Source: DASTPP01 sp035762175 (GTDB taxonomy: Bacteria > Myxococcota_A > Polyangia > Polyangiales > Polyangiaceae). From it: a stretch of 19,639 nt of DNA. Made by a program: the position numbers and the translations under genes. The notes under the pieces were generated by a model. It did no database searches and was not told the DNA's origin. It was given only the letters and a program-made list of their open reading frames with translations. The stretch is taken from the NCBI GenBank assembly GCA_035762175.1, contig DASTPP010000224.1, forward strand, positions 1 to 19,639, read 5' to 3'. This document shows, in pieces, positions 1 to 8,242 of the stretch (position 1 is its first letter; every line of letters begins with the position of its first letter).

Positions 1-594
1 GACCGCCGCGTTGGTCGTCGACACGAGCAACACCCGCCCCGCCACTCCTTGCCCAATTGCCGACGCGACGAGGGCCCCGAGGGTGTGCGTCTTGCCGGTG
101 CCGGGCGGGCCGTCCAGGAAACCAGCAGCGTGGGCGATCAGCCCGAAGGCCTCGCGCTGGCGCGCCCGCAGCCCGTCCGGCGGCTCCGGGGCCCGGAAGC
201 GCTCGCCCCCGCCCCGGCAGCCTTCGAGCACCGCCTCGGCCCCCGCCCCGGCCCCCTCGCGCTGCCACACCCGCAGGAGCGGCTCGAGGAAGCGCGGCGG
301 GTAGAGCCAGAGAAAGTCGCCCACCGGCGGCGGGCGGCTCGTCACGAAGCGCACGTGCACCGCGGGCGGGTCGGTCACGATCGCGCTCACGTCGCCGCCG
401 CCGCCCGGCCAGTAGGCGCGCGCCGCCTCGAGCGTCTCGTCGAAGCGGGCTTCGTCGCGCCCCACCTCGACCCCGAAAGCCCAGACCCCGCCCCCGAGCG
501 ACTCGCGCGCCTTGATCGTGAGCCGCACCGGCTGCGACGACGCCGCCAGCTCGGCCTCGAGCCCCTCGACGATGGCGGCGACGTCGACCGACAA
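1..594 (-). CDS. Superfamily 1 (Upf1/DNA2-like) helicase or AAA ATPase, N-terminal part, cut by window edge
   Basis: The reading frame runs off the left edge, leaving 198 codons. About 160 residues of unrecognised N-terminal sequence (with FLWLYPPRFLEPLLRVW) precede a Q-type motif (RQREAF), then a Walker A motif GPPGTGKTHTLG at about residues 162-173 and, 20 residues on, LLVSTTNAAV. Walker A followed by a TNxAV motif Ia is typical of SF1B helicases of the Upf1/DNA2 (AAA_11) type, which use ATP to translocate on DNA or RNA. The start is a TTG at 594-592, the only reasonable start codon after an in-frame stop at 687-685; AAGG lies 8 nt before it. It lies downstream of the RND pump gene on the same strand, 186 bp away. 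The helicase class is well supported; substrate and role cannot be told without the missing C-terminal part. Confidence 0.8.
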   Translation of the reverse strand, partial: MSVDVAAIVEGLEAELAASSQPVRLTIKARESLGGGVWAFGVEVGRDEARFDETLEAARAYWPGGGGDVSAIVTDPPAVHVRFVTSRPPPVGDFLWLYPPRFLEPLLRVWQREGAGAGAEAVLEGCRGGGERFRAPEPPDGLRARQREAFGLIAHAAGFLDGPPGTGKTHTLGALVASAIGQGVAGRVLLVSTTNAAV

Positions 595-657
595 GGGGCG
601 AACCTTAGCGCGCGAGCCGCGAAGCGCCGCCCGCGAAGGCTGCCGCGCAGGCCGCCC

Positions 658-807
658 GAGGGCGAGCCCGGCCGCGCCCCCCGTTCAGGGCGCCGCCGGG
701 GCGAGCGGCGCGAGGGCGAGCCCGGCCGCGCTCCCCGCTCAAGGCGCCGCCGGGGCGAACGGCTCGAGGGCGCCCCCGGCTCAGTGGGCCGCCGGGGCGA
801 GCGGCGC
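658..807. repeat. Tandem duplication of the 3' end of the RND pump gene
   Basis: Two 54-bp units (658-711 and 712-765) lie next to a shorter third unit (766-807), which is the real 3' end of the pump gene including its stop codon. Read on the minus strand, the gene ends in codons for APLAPAAH followed by TGA. The two downstream copies would encode APLAPAAP-stop and EPFAPAAP-stop, each with TGA at the same place. The array fills most of the space between the pump and the helicase gene. Confidence 0.8.
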
Positions 808-3800
808 GTCGGCCCCGGCGGGGTCGGACGCCGGGCCGCCCGCGCGCTCGGCGGCGCGGTGCTGCTTGGCGATGAGCACGTAGACCGAGGGCACGACGAA
901 GAGGGTGAAGAGCGTGCCGATCGTCATGCCGCCGACGAGCACCAGGCCGATCGAGTTGCGCGCCGCGGCGCCCGGGCCGCTCACCAGGGTGAGGGGGAAG
1001 TGGCCGGCCACGGTGGCGACCGTGGTCATCAAGATGGGGCGCAGGCGCGTGAGGGCGGCCTCGCGCACGGCGTCGACCTTGCTCGCGCCCTGCTCTTGCA
1101 GCACGTTCGCGAACTCGACGATCAGAATGCCGTTCTTCGACACCAGCCCGACGAGGGTGACCAGGCCGACCTGCGAGTAAATGTTGAGGGTGGTCGTCCA
1201 GCTGTCGGTGGCCGCAAAGTGCATGCCGGGCGGCCCGAGGAACTTCAAGAAGGTGAAGATGAGCGCGCCGAAGAGGGCGAGCGGCACCGAGCCGACCAGA
1301 ATGACGAAGGGGTCGCGGAACGAGTTGAACTGCGCCGCCAGCACCAGGAAGATGAGCACGAGCGCGAGCCCCATCGCGGGCAAGAACTTGTCGGCCTCCT
1401 GGCGGAGCTGGCGCGACTCGCCGGTGTAGTCGAGGCGGTAGCCGGGCGGCAGCGCCTTGGCCGCGGCGCCCTCGATGACGCGCAGCGCGCCGTCGATCGA
1501 CTGCGTGTGCACGCCCGAGAGCTTGACCGAGTTGAGCTGCTGGAAGCGGCTGAGCGAGCGCGGCTCGACCGCGTCGCGCAGCGTGGCGATGGCGCTGAGC
1601 GGCATCAGCTGGCCGTTCGGGCCGGTGATGTGCACGTCGGCGAGGTCTTCGGGGGTCAGCCGCCCGGCCCGCTCGATCTGGGCGATGACCTTGTAGCTGC
1701 GCCCGTCCATGCTGAAGCGGTTGACGAAGTTGCCGCCCAGCATCGAGGCGAGGTCGGCGCCGACCTGCTGCAGGCTCAGCCCCATCGAGGCGACCTTGTC
1801 GCGGTCGATGACGATGTCCGCCTTGGCCTGGTCGATCTTCAGGTCGACGACCGGCGGGAAGGCGAACTGGCCGCTCTTGGCCGCCTCCTCGACGAGCAGC
1901 TCGGTGAAGCGCGCGAGCTCGCTGTGGCCGGCGGTCGTGGCGACGACGACCTCGACCGGGAAGAAGCCCGGGCTCGGCAGCGCCGGCGGCAAGAAGATCG
2001 GGTGCCGGATGCCGGCGAGCGACCCGAGCCGCGCGTTCAGCTCTTCTTGGATCTCGAAGATGGTGCGCTTGCGCTCGCCCCAGGGCTTGACGAGCACGCC
2101 CCCGAAGCCGAACGCGGGCGAGGTGACCTGGAAGCTGTGGTCGTACTCGGGCATCTCGCGGAAGATCCGCCCGGCCTCGTTGGTGTAGGCCGTCAGCTGC
2201 TCGAGCGTGGCGTTGGCGGGCGCGTCGACCGCGCCGAAGACGCCGCCGGTGTCCTCGTTGGGGGCGAGCTCCTTGGGCGAGAACATGTAGAGCGGCACGA
2301 CGAGCAGCGAGAGCACGGCCCAGACCAGGTACACCGCGGGGCGCGCCCGCAGCGTCGCGCCGAGCGCCCGGGCGTAGGCCGCCTTGAGCCGCTCGAAGGC
2401 GCCGTCGACGGCGCGCGCGAACGCGTTCGGCCGCCCCGGCTTGAGCAGCCGCGCCGACATGACGGGCGAGAGCGTGAGCGCCACCACGCCCGAGATGAAG
2501 ACGGCGCCGGCGAGGGTGAAGGCGAACTCGCGGAAGAGCGAGCCGGTCAGGCCGGCCTGGAAGCCGACGGGGGCGTAGACGGCGGCGAGCGTGATCGTCA
2601 TCGCCACGACGGGGCCGACGAGCTCGCGCGCGCCGACGAGCGCCGCCTCGCGCGGGGTCTTGCCCTCGCGCATGTGCCGCTCGACGTTCTCGACGACCAC
2701 GATGGCGTCGTCGACCACGAGGCCGACCGCCAGCACCACCGCGAGCAGCGTCAGCAGGTTGAGCGTGAAGCCCAGGACCTGCATCAGGAACACCGCCCCG
2801 ACGAGCGACAGGGGGATGGCGACGAGCGGCACCAGCACCGAGCGCAGCGACCCGAGGAAGAGGAAGATGACGACGATGACGATGAGCACCGTCTCGCTCA
2901 GCGTCTCGACCACCTCGCGCATCGCGTCGTCGATGTACTTGGTCGCGTCGTACGCCGGGGCCGCCTCGAGCCCCGTCGGCAGCTCGCGCTTGACCGCCTC
3001 GAGCTCCTTGCGCACGCGCGCGATCACCTCGACCGCGTTGGCGTTGGGCAGCACCCAGACGCCCATGAACACGGCCTTCTTCCCGCTGAAGCGCACGTCC
3101 TCGTCGTAGCTCTCGGCCCCGAGCACCACGTCGGCCACGTCCTCGAGCCGCACGAGCGCCCCGCCCTCGGAGCGCACGACCAGCCGCTTGAACTCGTCGA
3201 GCGAGCGCAGGTCGGTGTTCGCCGTCACGTTGAGCTGCTGCAGGGCGCCCTTGGTCTGGCCGACGGCGGCGAGGTAGTTGTTCGCCGCGAGCGCCTGGCG
3301 CACCTGCGCCGGGCTCACGTTCAGCGCCGCCATGCGCTCGGGCTTGAGCCAGGCCCGGATGGCGAACGCCCGCCCGCCGAGGATGTCGGCCCGCTGCACG
3401 CCCTCGAGCGCCGAGAGCCGCGGCTGCACGATGCGGAGCAGGTAGTCGGTGACCTGGTTGTCCTCGAGGATGCCCGACGAGAAGCTCAGGTACATCGCCG
3501 CGATCTGCGCGTCGGACGGCTCGATCGCGATGGCGGGCACCTGCGCCTCGGGCGGCAGGTCGGCCCGCACCTGGTTGACGCGCGCGCTCACGTCGGCGAG
3601 CGCGTTGGCGGCGTTGAAGTTCAGCTTGAGCCGCACGCTGATCTGCGAGAAGCCCTGCTGGCTCTGCGACTCGATGTAGTCGATGCCGTCGGCGGCCGCG
3701 ATCGCGCGCTCGAGCGGCATCGTGACGAAGCCGCGCACCAGGTCGGCGCTCGCGCCGACGTACACCGTGCGCACCGTGATCGTGGCGCTCTCGAGCTTCG

Positions 3801-3912
3801 GGTACTGGCGCACGCTCAGCGAGCCGACCGCCTGCAGCCCGGCGATGAGGATCACCAGGTTGACGACGACGGCCAGGACGGGGCGGCGGATGAACAGGTC
3901 GGTGAATTTCAT
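781..3912 (-). CDS. RND (HAE1/AcrB-type) multidrug efflux transporter, inner-membrane pump
   Basis: A full-length 1043-residue RND permease; AcrB has 1049. It would export hydrophobic or amphiphilic compounds from the periplasm or inner membrane by proton antiport. TM1 begins right after MKFTDLFIRRP. The TM4 proton-relay pair is D401-D402 in VGLVVDDAIVVVEN, and TM10 has the matching lysine K926 in GLVSKNGILIVEF (AcrB D407, D408, K940). Two large periplasmic porter/docking regions follow TM1 and TM7. Between TM9 and TM10 the periplasmic loop carries about 17 extra residues (around 890-908, GPPGMHFAATDSW) compared with AcrB. The ATG is preceded by GGCGAG, a weak ribosome site. The adaptor gene lies 67 bp upstream on the same strand. 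No outer-membrane channel gene is present. The substrate cannot be inferred. Confidence 0.97.
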   Translation of the reverse strand: MKFTDLFIRRPVLAVVVNLVILIAGLQAVGSLSVRQYPKLESATITVRTVYVGASADLVRGFVTMPLERAIAAADGIDYIESQSQQGFSQISVRLKLNFNAANALADVSARVNQVRADLPPEAQVPAIAIEPSDAQIAAMYLSFSSGILEDNQVTDYLLRIVQPRLSALEGVQRADILGGRAFAIRAWLKPERMAALNVSPAQVRQALAANNYLAAVGQTKGALQQLNVTANTDLRSLDEFKRLVVRSEGGALVRLEDVADVVLGAESYDEDVRFSGKKAVFMGVWVLPNANAVEVIARVRKELEAVKRELPTGLEAAPAYDATKYIDDAMREVVETLSETVLIVIVVIFLFLGSLRSVLVPLVAIPLSLVGAVFLMQVLGFTLNLLTLLAVVLAVGLVVDDAIVVVENVERHMREGKTPREAALVGARELVGPVVAMTITLAAVYAPVGFQAGLTGSLFREFAFTLAGAVFISGVVALTLSPVMSARLLKPGRPNAFARAVDGAFERLKAAYARALGATLRARPAVYLVWAVLSLLVVPLYMFSPKELAPNEDTGGVFGAVDAPANATLEQLTAYTNEAGRIFREMPEYDHSFQVTSPAFGFGGVLVKPWGERKRTIFEIQEELNARLGSLAGIRHPIFLPPALPSPGFFPVEVVVATTAGHSELARFTELLVEEAAKSGQFAFPPVVDLKIDQAKADIVIDRDKVASMGLSLQQVGADLASMLGGNFVNRFSMDGRSYKVIAQIERAGRLTPEDLADVHITGPNGQLMPLSAIATLRDAVEPRSLSRFQQLNSVKLSGVHTQSIDGALRVIEGAAAKALPPGYRLDYTGESRQLRQEADKFLPAMGLALVLIFLVLAAQFNSFRDPFVILVGSVPLALFGALIFTFLKFLGPPGMHFAATDSWTTTLNIYSQVGLVTLVGLVSKNGILIVEFANVLQEQGASKVDAVREAALTRLRPILMTTVATVAGHFPLTLVSGPGAAARNSIGLVLVGGMTIGTLFTLFVVPSVYVLIAKQHRAAERAGGPASDPAGADAPLAPAAH

Positions 3913-3936
3913 GGGCTCGCCGTGCGCGTGGGGGGC

Positions 3937-3952
3937 GGGGGCCGGGGCCCCC
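3937..3952 (-). other. G/C hairpin in the adaptor-pump intercistronic gap
   Basis: A run of five G and a run of five C separated by six bases can form a stem-loop in the 67-nt gap between the adaptor stop and the pump start. It has no U-tract, so it is not a classical terminator. It may influence mRNA processing or the adaptor-to-pump ratio, but in a sequence this GC-rich such hairpins arise often by chance. Confidence 0.3.
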
Positions 3953-3979
3953 GCGGGTGCGGCTCGATGCCGGCCGCTC

Positions 3980-5152
3980 TCAGCTGTTGGCCGGCCGCGG
4001 CGTCAGCTGGGGCGCCGGCGCGGCCGCGTTGTTGATCACGACGGGCGCGTTGTTGCGCAGCTTGAACGCCCCGGCGCTCACCACCTCTTGCCCCGGCTTG
4101 ACCCCGTCGACCACGGCGACGAAGTCGCCGCGCGCGGGGCCCAGCTTGACGAACTGCTGGCGCGCGACCTTGCGCGGCCCGGCCGGCGCCCCGGGCATCG
4201 GCGGCGGCGCGTCGCCCTTCGGCTCTTCGAGCACGAACACCGAGTCGCCGTAGGGCGCGTGCACCACCGCCGTGGCCGGCACCACCACCGTCTTCGCCTG
4301 CGGCTGCCGGGGCAGGACCACCTCGACCTGCGCGAACATGCCCGGCCGCAGCTTGTCGTGCGCGCTCGGCACGCTCGCCCGCAGCTTGACCGTCCGCGTC
4401 GCCGCCTCGATGCCGGGCTCGATCGCGCTGACGGTGCCCTCGAAGGTCGCCCCCTCCTTTTCGAGGGTCACCCGCACCGGCGCCCCCACCGCGACGTCGC
4501 CCAGCCGCTGCTGCGGCAGCGAGAAGTCGACGAACACCGACTCCATCGCCTCGAGCGTCGTGATCGTGGTGCCCGGGGCCAGGAACTGCCCCAGGTTGAT
4601 CGACCGGATGCCCAGCTTGCCCGCGAAGGGCGCCCGCACCACCTTGCGCGCGATCTGCGCCTGCAGCGCCCCCACGTCGGCCGTCAGGGTCTTGAGCTGT
4701 GCCTCGTCGCTGTCGACCTGCGCCGGCGCGATGGTGTTGCTCTCGAGCAGCGTCCGCGAGCGCCGCAGGTTCACCTCCGCCAGCTCTTTGCGGGCCAGCG
4801 CCGAGGCGAGCTGCGCCCGCTCGACGCCCGACTCGAGCTCGACCAGCACCTGCCCCGCCTTGACCACCGCCCCCGACTCGAACCGGATGGCCGACACCAC
4901 CCCGGCCGCGTCGTTGCTCACCGCGACGCCCTTGGCCCCCGAGACGCTGCCGATCGCCGAGAGCGTGCCCTCCCAGGACTGCTCTTGGGCCGTGGCCGCG
5001 GCCACCACCTCGGGCGGGGGCCCCGACTTCTCCATCTGCTCGCCCATCTTGATGAGCGAGCCGATCTGGAGCGCCTTCACGCCGGCCAGGGCGCCGACGA
5101 GCACGACGAGGCCGAGGATCACGAGAACGTAACGCATGGGGGACCGGTTCAT
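3980..5152 (-). CDS. RND periplasmic adaptor subunit (HlyD/MexA-like membrane fusion protein)
   Basis: A 390-residue adaptor that would link the RND pump in the inner membrane to an outer-membrane channel. Residues 7-25 (YVLVILGLVVLVGALAGV) form one membrane anchor. There is no lipobox cysteine, so the protein is anchored by a helix rather than lipid. The split lipoyl domain is seen at about 80-108 (AGVVSAIRFESGAVVKAGQ) and 168-200 (VVRAPFAGKLGIRSINLGQF), flanking a helical hairpin at 108-166. A beta-barrel region follows (203-285), then a membrane-proximal domain at 286-368 with a Pro/Gly-rich insertion near 311-330. The start chosen is the ATG at 5152; a second in-frame ATG at 5137 (MRYVL) is possible and neither has a clear ribosome site. 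The frame stays open upstream but becomes Arg/Pro-rich low complexity, so it was not extended. Confidence 0.95.
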   Translation of the reverse strand: MNRSPMRYVLVILGLVVLVGALAGVKALQIGSLIKMGEQMEKSGPPPEVVAAATAQEQSWEGTLSAIGSVSGAKGVAVSNDAAGVVSAIRFESGAVVKAGQVLVELESGVERAQLASALARKELAEVNLRRSRTLLESNTIAPAQVDSDEAQLKTLTADVGALQAQIARKVVRAPFAGKLGIRSINLGQFLAPGTTITTLEAMESVFVDFSLPQQRLGDVAVGAPVRVTLEKEGATFEGTVSAIEPGIEAATRTVKLRASVPSAHDKLRPGMFAQVEVVLPRQPQAKTVVVPATAVVHAPYGDSVFVLEEPKGDAPPPMPGAPAGPRKVARQQFVKLGPARGDFVAVVDGVKPGQEVVSAGAFKLRNNAPVVINNAAAPAPQLTPRPANS

Positions 5153-5313
5153 GTCGGTGCGGGGGGCGAACGTCAAGTGCGCTGGCGCGCAGCTTCGATG
5201 TGATGGGCCGGCTGGACGTCTCGGGCGGGGGCGCCCGGCCGCCTTGCGGACGGCGCGGGCGGGGGGGCGCGTCGCCCCGGGAGCGAAGCCCCCCCCCTCG
5301 GGCAGCACCTGAT

Positions 5314-5341
5314 AGCCTAGGGCGCCCCGGACCGCCAGCAA
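5314..5341 (-). promoter_or_regulatory. Possible sigma70-like promoter of the adaptor-pump operon
   Basis: On the minus strand TTGCTG (5341-5336) and TAGGCT (5319-5314) are separated by 16 bp, about 160 nt before the adaptor start. The match to consensus is moderate and the call rests on pattern alone. Confidence 0.35.
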
Positions 5342-5680
5342 GAGCGCCCCGCCCGGCGGGGGCCCGCCCCCGACCCGCCCGCCGGCGCCCCCGCGGGCCG
5401 GGGACGGCTCGGCGCCGGGGGGCCAGGGCGGCGGGCCCCGTCCGCCCCATCTCCATTCTCGTTCTCGCGGAGGGCCGGGGCGCGGGGGGGACGATCGCCG
5501 GGCGGCGCCGACGTCACGTTTCGAACGAAGAACGAAATGCGAACGCGCCGGGGTCGGTCGCGGTCGAAGGACAGCCCATGCCCTTCGGGCGCCCTCGGCC
5601 GGCGCCGAATGCGGCGCCGCGCGCGGCGGCGAGATCGGTATGTGCGCGCAAACGTCGAATTCGCCATAGCGACGGCGGGC

Positions 5681-5864
5681 CCCGGCGCGCGCGGCGCCGC
5701 GGGGCACGTCGACGACCGGGGGGCGTGCGCCGCCGCGGGGCACGTCGACGACCGGGGCGCGCGGCGCCGCGGGGCACGTCGACGACCGGGGGGGCGTGCG
5801 GCGCCGCGGGGCCTGCCGACGACCGGGGCGCGCGAGGCCGCGGGGCACGTCGACGGGGCTCGCA
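5681..5864. repeat. Five-copy alternating (A-B-A-B-A) tandem repeat with paired palindromes
   Basis: Five copies of a core GCCGCGGGGCACGTCGACG begin at 5696, 5732, 5766, 5803 and 5837, so the spacing is 36, 34, 37 and 34 bp. Odd copies are preceded by GCGCGC and even copies by GGCGTGCG, giving a 70-71 bp higher-order unit. Most copies carry the palindromes GCGGCGCCGC and CGTCGACG; copy 4 is degenerate (CCTGCCGACG) and copy 5 is cut short. Spacings of 34 and 37 bp are not multiples of three, so the array shifts frame and is not a protein repeat. Confidence 0.85.
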
Positions 5865-6095
5865 CCCGCGCCCCGAAGGTCGTCGCCCCGGGGCCGCCGG
5901 GGCCCGCGGCGTCGCGCCGGGGCGCCGCGCGGGGCGGGCGGCCTCGGGGGCCGGCCGGCGCGCCAGATGCGCCGACCTCCTGTCGTGAATGCAGCCGCCC
6001 CCGAACGTCCGTGCGGGTAGGTAGTTCCACGATGGGCGCGCCGTTTGGGGTCGGCCCGGCGCGCGCGTCATTTCGCCTTGGGGTGCGCTCGGCGC

Positions 6096-6125
6096 TTGCG
6101 GGCGGGCGGCGCCCGCGCCTAGCCT
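6096..6125 (+). promoter_or_regulatory. Possible sigma70-like promoter of the double-FHA gene
   Basis: TTGCGG (6096-6101) and TAGCCT (6120-6125) are separated by 18 bp, ending 16 nt before the TTG start of the FHA gene. The match is weak to moderate. Confidence 0.3.
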
Positions 6126-6141
6126 ACCGTGTCGCGGGGGT

Positions 6142-8190
6142 TTGTCTTATGACGAATGGGTACGCGCCGTGTGGCTGCTGACGATCGAAGACGACGAGGG
6201 GTTGACGACCTACCACCGCCTCTCGGGCGAGCGGTGTTCGCTCGGGCGCACGCCCGACAACGACGTCGTGCTGGCGCAGCTGAACATCTCGCGGCGCCAC
6301 GCGCGCCTCGAGCGGCGTGGCGGCGTGCTCTTGGTCCGCGACGAGGGCAGCCGGGCGGGCTCGTTCCTCAACGGCCAGCGCGTCCTCAAGCCGACGCCGG
6401 TCGCCGACGGCGACGCGCTGCAGCTCGGCGACTACGTGGTGCGGTTCTCGAGAGAGCTGTCGGCGCTCGACCTGACGCCGCCGCCTCGCTACGTCGTTCC
6501 GGCCCGCTTGCGCGGCCTCGCCGGCCCCGTGGCGGGCTTCGAGCACATGTTCGTCCGCGACGAGATCGTGACCATCGGCCGCTGGGACGACTGCACCCTG
6601 CGCATCGTGCACGAAGACATCGGCCCGCTCTTCGCGGTCGTCCGGCCCCTGCCCGACGGGCGGCACGAGCTGCTCGACGAGGGCGGCGGGGGCCGGCTCT
6701 TCGTCAACGGCCGCCAGGTCTTCATCGCCCAGGTGCTCGAGGGCGGCGACGCCATCAACCTCGCGGGCGTCGCGCTGCTCCGCTACCTCGAGCCGAGCCA
6801 GATGCCCGACCCGCGCTTCGATCAGTTCTGGGGCGAGGGCGTGGCGCCTCCGCCGGCCGAGCCCTTGCCGGTGAGCCTCACGCCCGCGGCGATCCGGCGC
6901 GGGCGCGGCGTGGCGCTCGGGGCGTCGGGGGCCGGCGCGGGTGAGGGGGGCGGGGCGGGCGGCCGGGCGGGGCGGGCGGCGGCGACGGGGCAGGGGGGCG
7001 CCGGGGCGCCGGGGGTCGCCGCGGGTGAGGGGGGCGGGGCGGCGCGGCCGGCGGGCCAGGGGGGCGGGGCGGGCGAGCCCGGCGGCGGCCCGCGGCGCGA
7101 GTTCGGCGAGCTCGATCTCTCCGACCACCTCGAAGAGCTGGTCGACGCGCTCTTGCCGCCGCGGCGGGTCGAGTCGGCGGGGCCCCTGGCGCTCCCCGTG
7201 GCCATGCCGCCTTCGGCCTCGTACCGCCGGCTGCGCCAGACGACGATCGGCCGCCGGGCCGACAGCAAGGGGCGCGAGCGGGCCGTGGTGGTCGAGCGCG
7301 TGGCCACGCCCGACGACGACGACGAGGCGCCGAAGCCGCGTCGCTCGTTCCCGAGCCTGCACTCGCCCTTGCTGGGGCCCGAGCCCCTGCCGGGCGAGGC
7401 GGGGGGCGTGGCGCCCGAGGGCGAAGTCATCCGGGCGGGCGCGGGCCTCCTGCACACCGCGCCGACGCCCGTGCGCATCGAGCGCGACCCCTCGGGCAGG
7501 CTGTTGACCGCCTTCGAGGCCTCGGTCGACGACGCCTACCGCGACGCCGAGGGCGCCGGCCTCCTGCCCGGGCCGGGCGAGCCCGGCGCCGAGGTGCCCG
7601 AGGCGCCCGGCCGCCCCCCGTTGCCATCGTCCTCGTCCCGCCGCCCGAGGGCGGCCGCGCTCTACGCCCTCGCCGTCGGGGGCTTCGGCGTCGTGTTCGG
7701 GCTGCGCCTTCTCGGGCCGGCGGCCGGGGGCGCGGCGCCGTCGGGGGCCCAGCTTCGTTCGGTCGCCACGCCGCTCGTGGCCACGAGCGAGGGCCCCTCG
7801 CCGGCCCCGAGGGCCTTGCTCGAGCCCGAGGCCGCGCCGCGCGACCGGGCCGCGCCGCCCCCGCCCGAGGGCCCGCCGGCGTCGTCGGGGGCGCAGGCGG
7901 GGCCCCAAGAGGCGCCCGCCGCGCCGGCGCAAGATCCGGCGCTCGCGGAGGCTCTGAAGCGGCGCCCTCGGGTGGCGTCGGCGGCGGGGGCCGAGGCGCA
8001 AGACCCCTCGGCGGGTGGGCCCAAGCCGCCCGCGGGCGCTCGGCGCTCGCGGCTCGAGGCGCGGGCCCGCGCGGGGCGCGCCAGCGCCGACGAGCTGCGA
8101 GAGCTCATGAGCGTCTGCCAGGCGGCCGCCGACGCGAGCTGCATCGCGCTCGTCGTGCCGCTGCTTCGCCGCGTCGGCGACGAGCCCTGA
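6142..8190 (+). CDS. Membrane-anchored double FHA-domain protein
   Basis: Up to 682 residues. FHA domain 1 (about 11-105) has the canonical phosphothreonine-binding pattern: GR at 35-36, SRRH at 50-53 and NG at 77-78. A second FHA-like fold (about 130-216) keeps GR (146-147) and NG (189-190) but has IGPLFA where SxxH is expected, so it probably does not bind phosphopeptide. A Gly/Ala-rich linker (about 255-325), a less ordered middle region and one membrane helix (504-527, AALYALAVGGFGVVFGLRLL) follow, then an Ala/Pro-rich stretch and a helical tail with two cysteines (LMSVCQAAADASC). The FHA part therefore lies on one side of the membrane, presumably the cytoplasm, and the tail on the other. 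Likely a reader of Ser/Thr kinase signals. The start is uncertain: TTG at 6142, or GTG at 6169, neither with a good ribosome site. Confidence 0.9.
   Translation: MSYDEWVRAVWLLTIEDDEGLTTYHRLSGERCSLGRTPDNDVVLAQLNISRRHARLERRGGVLLVRDEGSRAGSFLNGQRVLKPTPVADGDALQLGDYVVRFSRELSALDLTPPPRYVVPARLRGLAGPVAGFEHMFVRDEIVTIGRWDDCTLRIVHEDIGPLFAVVRPLPDGRHELLDEGGGGRLFVNGRQVFIAQVLEGGDAINLAGVALLRYLEPSQMPDPRFDQFWGEGVAPPPAEPLPVSLTPAAIRRGRGVALGASGAGAGEGGGAGGRAGRAAATGQGGAGAPGVAAGEGGGAARPAGQGGGAGEPGGGPRREFGELDLSDHLEELVDALLPPRRVESAGPLALPVAMPPSASYRRLRQTTIGRRADSKGRERAVVVERVATPDDDDEAPKPRRSFPSLHSPLLGPEPLPGEAGGVAPEGEVIRAGAGLLHTAPTPVRIERDPSGRLLTAFEASVDDAYRDAEGAGLLPGPGEPGAEVPEAPGRPPLPSSSSRRPRAAALYALAVGGFGVVFGLRLLGPAAGGAAPSGAQLRSVATPLVATSEGPSPAPRALLEPEAAPRDRAAPPPPEGPPASSGAQAGPQEAPAAPAQDPALAEALKRRPRVASAAGAEAQDPSAGGPKPPAGARRSRLEARARAGRASADELRELMSVCQAAADASCIALVVPLLRRVGDEP
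6987..7015 (+). other. G-quadruplex-forming motif in the FHA linker coding sequence
   Basis: On the coding strand the pattern is G4-CA-G6-CGCC-G4-CGCC-G5: four runs of at least four G with loops of 2, 4 and 4 bases. This fits the intramolecular G-quadruplex rule and would also be present in the mRNA. It encodes part of the Gly/Ala-rich linker. Confidence 0.6.
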
Positions 8191-8242
8191 GCGGCCCGCG
8201 GGCCGGCCGGGGCGGCGGGCGAGAGAGAAGGCGGCCGCCCGC

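Larger units (their letters stand above)
5153..6141. other. Gene-poor divergent intergenic region (about 1 kb)
   Basis: This spacer separates the minus-strand adaptor gene from the plus-strand FHA gene. Open frames here on both strands encode only Arg/Pro/Gly/Ala low-complexity sequence, overlap each other, match no known domain and lack ribosome sites, so none is called. It holds two putative divergent promoters (5314-5341 minus, 6096-6125 plus), a less GC-rich stretch near 5512-5545 with repeated GAACGAA, and the tandem repeat at 5681-5864. Its length is unusual beside the other gaps in the window. Confidence 0.7.

Noticed and set aside
49..4035. A 1328-codon open frame on the plus strand opposite the RND pump
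   Set aside because: It is an Arg/Glu/His/Asp-rich shadow of the minus-strand pump gene, caused by high GC in third positions. No domain is visible, while the minus strand encodes a textbook RND transporter.
5681..5864. CRISPR-like array
   Set aside because: The spacing of about 35 bp and palindromic core are superficially similar, but the stretches between cores are also repeated and no cas genes are present, so there are no unique spacers.
5200..6181. Several open frames on both strands in the divergent spacer, including peptide repeats of the VVDVPRGAAR type
   Set aside because: They are Arg/Pro/Gly/Ala low complexity and overlap in many frames. The underlying DNA repeat has spacings of 34 and 37 bp that change the reading frame, so no constant peptide repeat is encoded.
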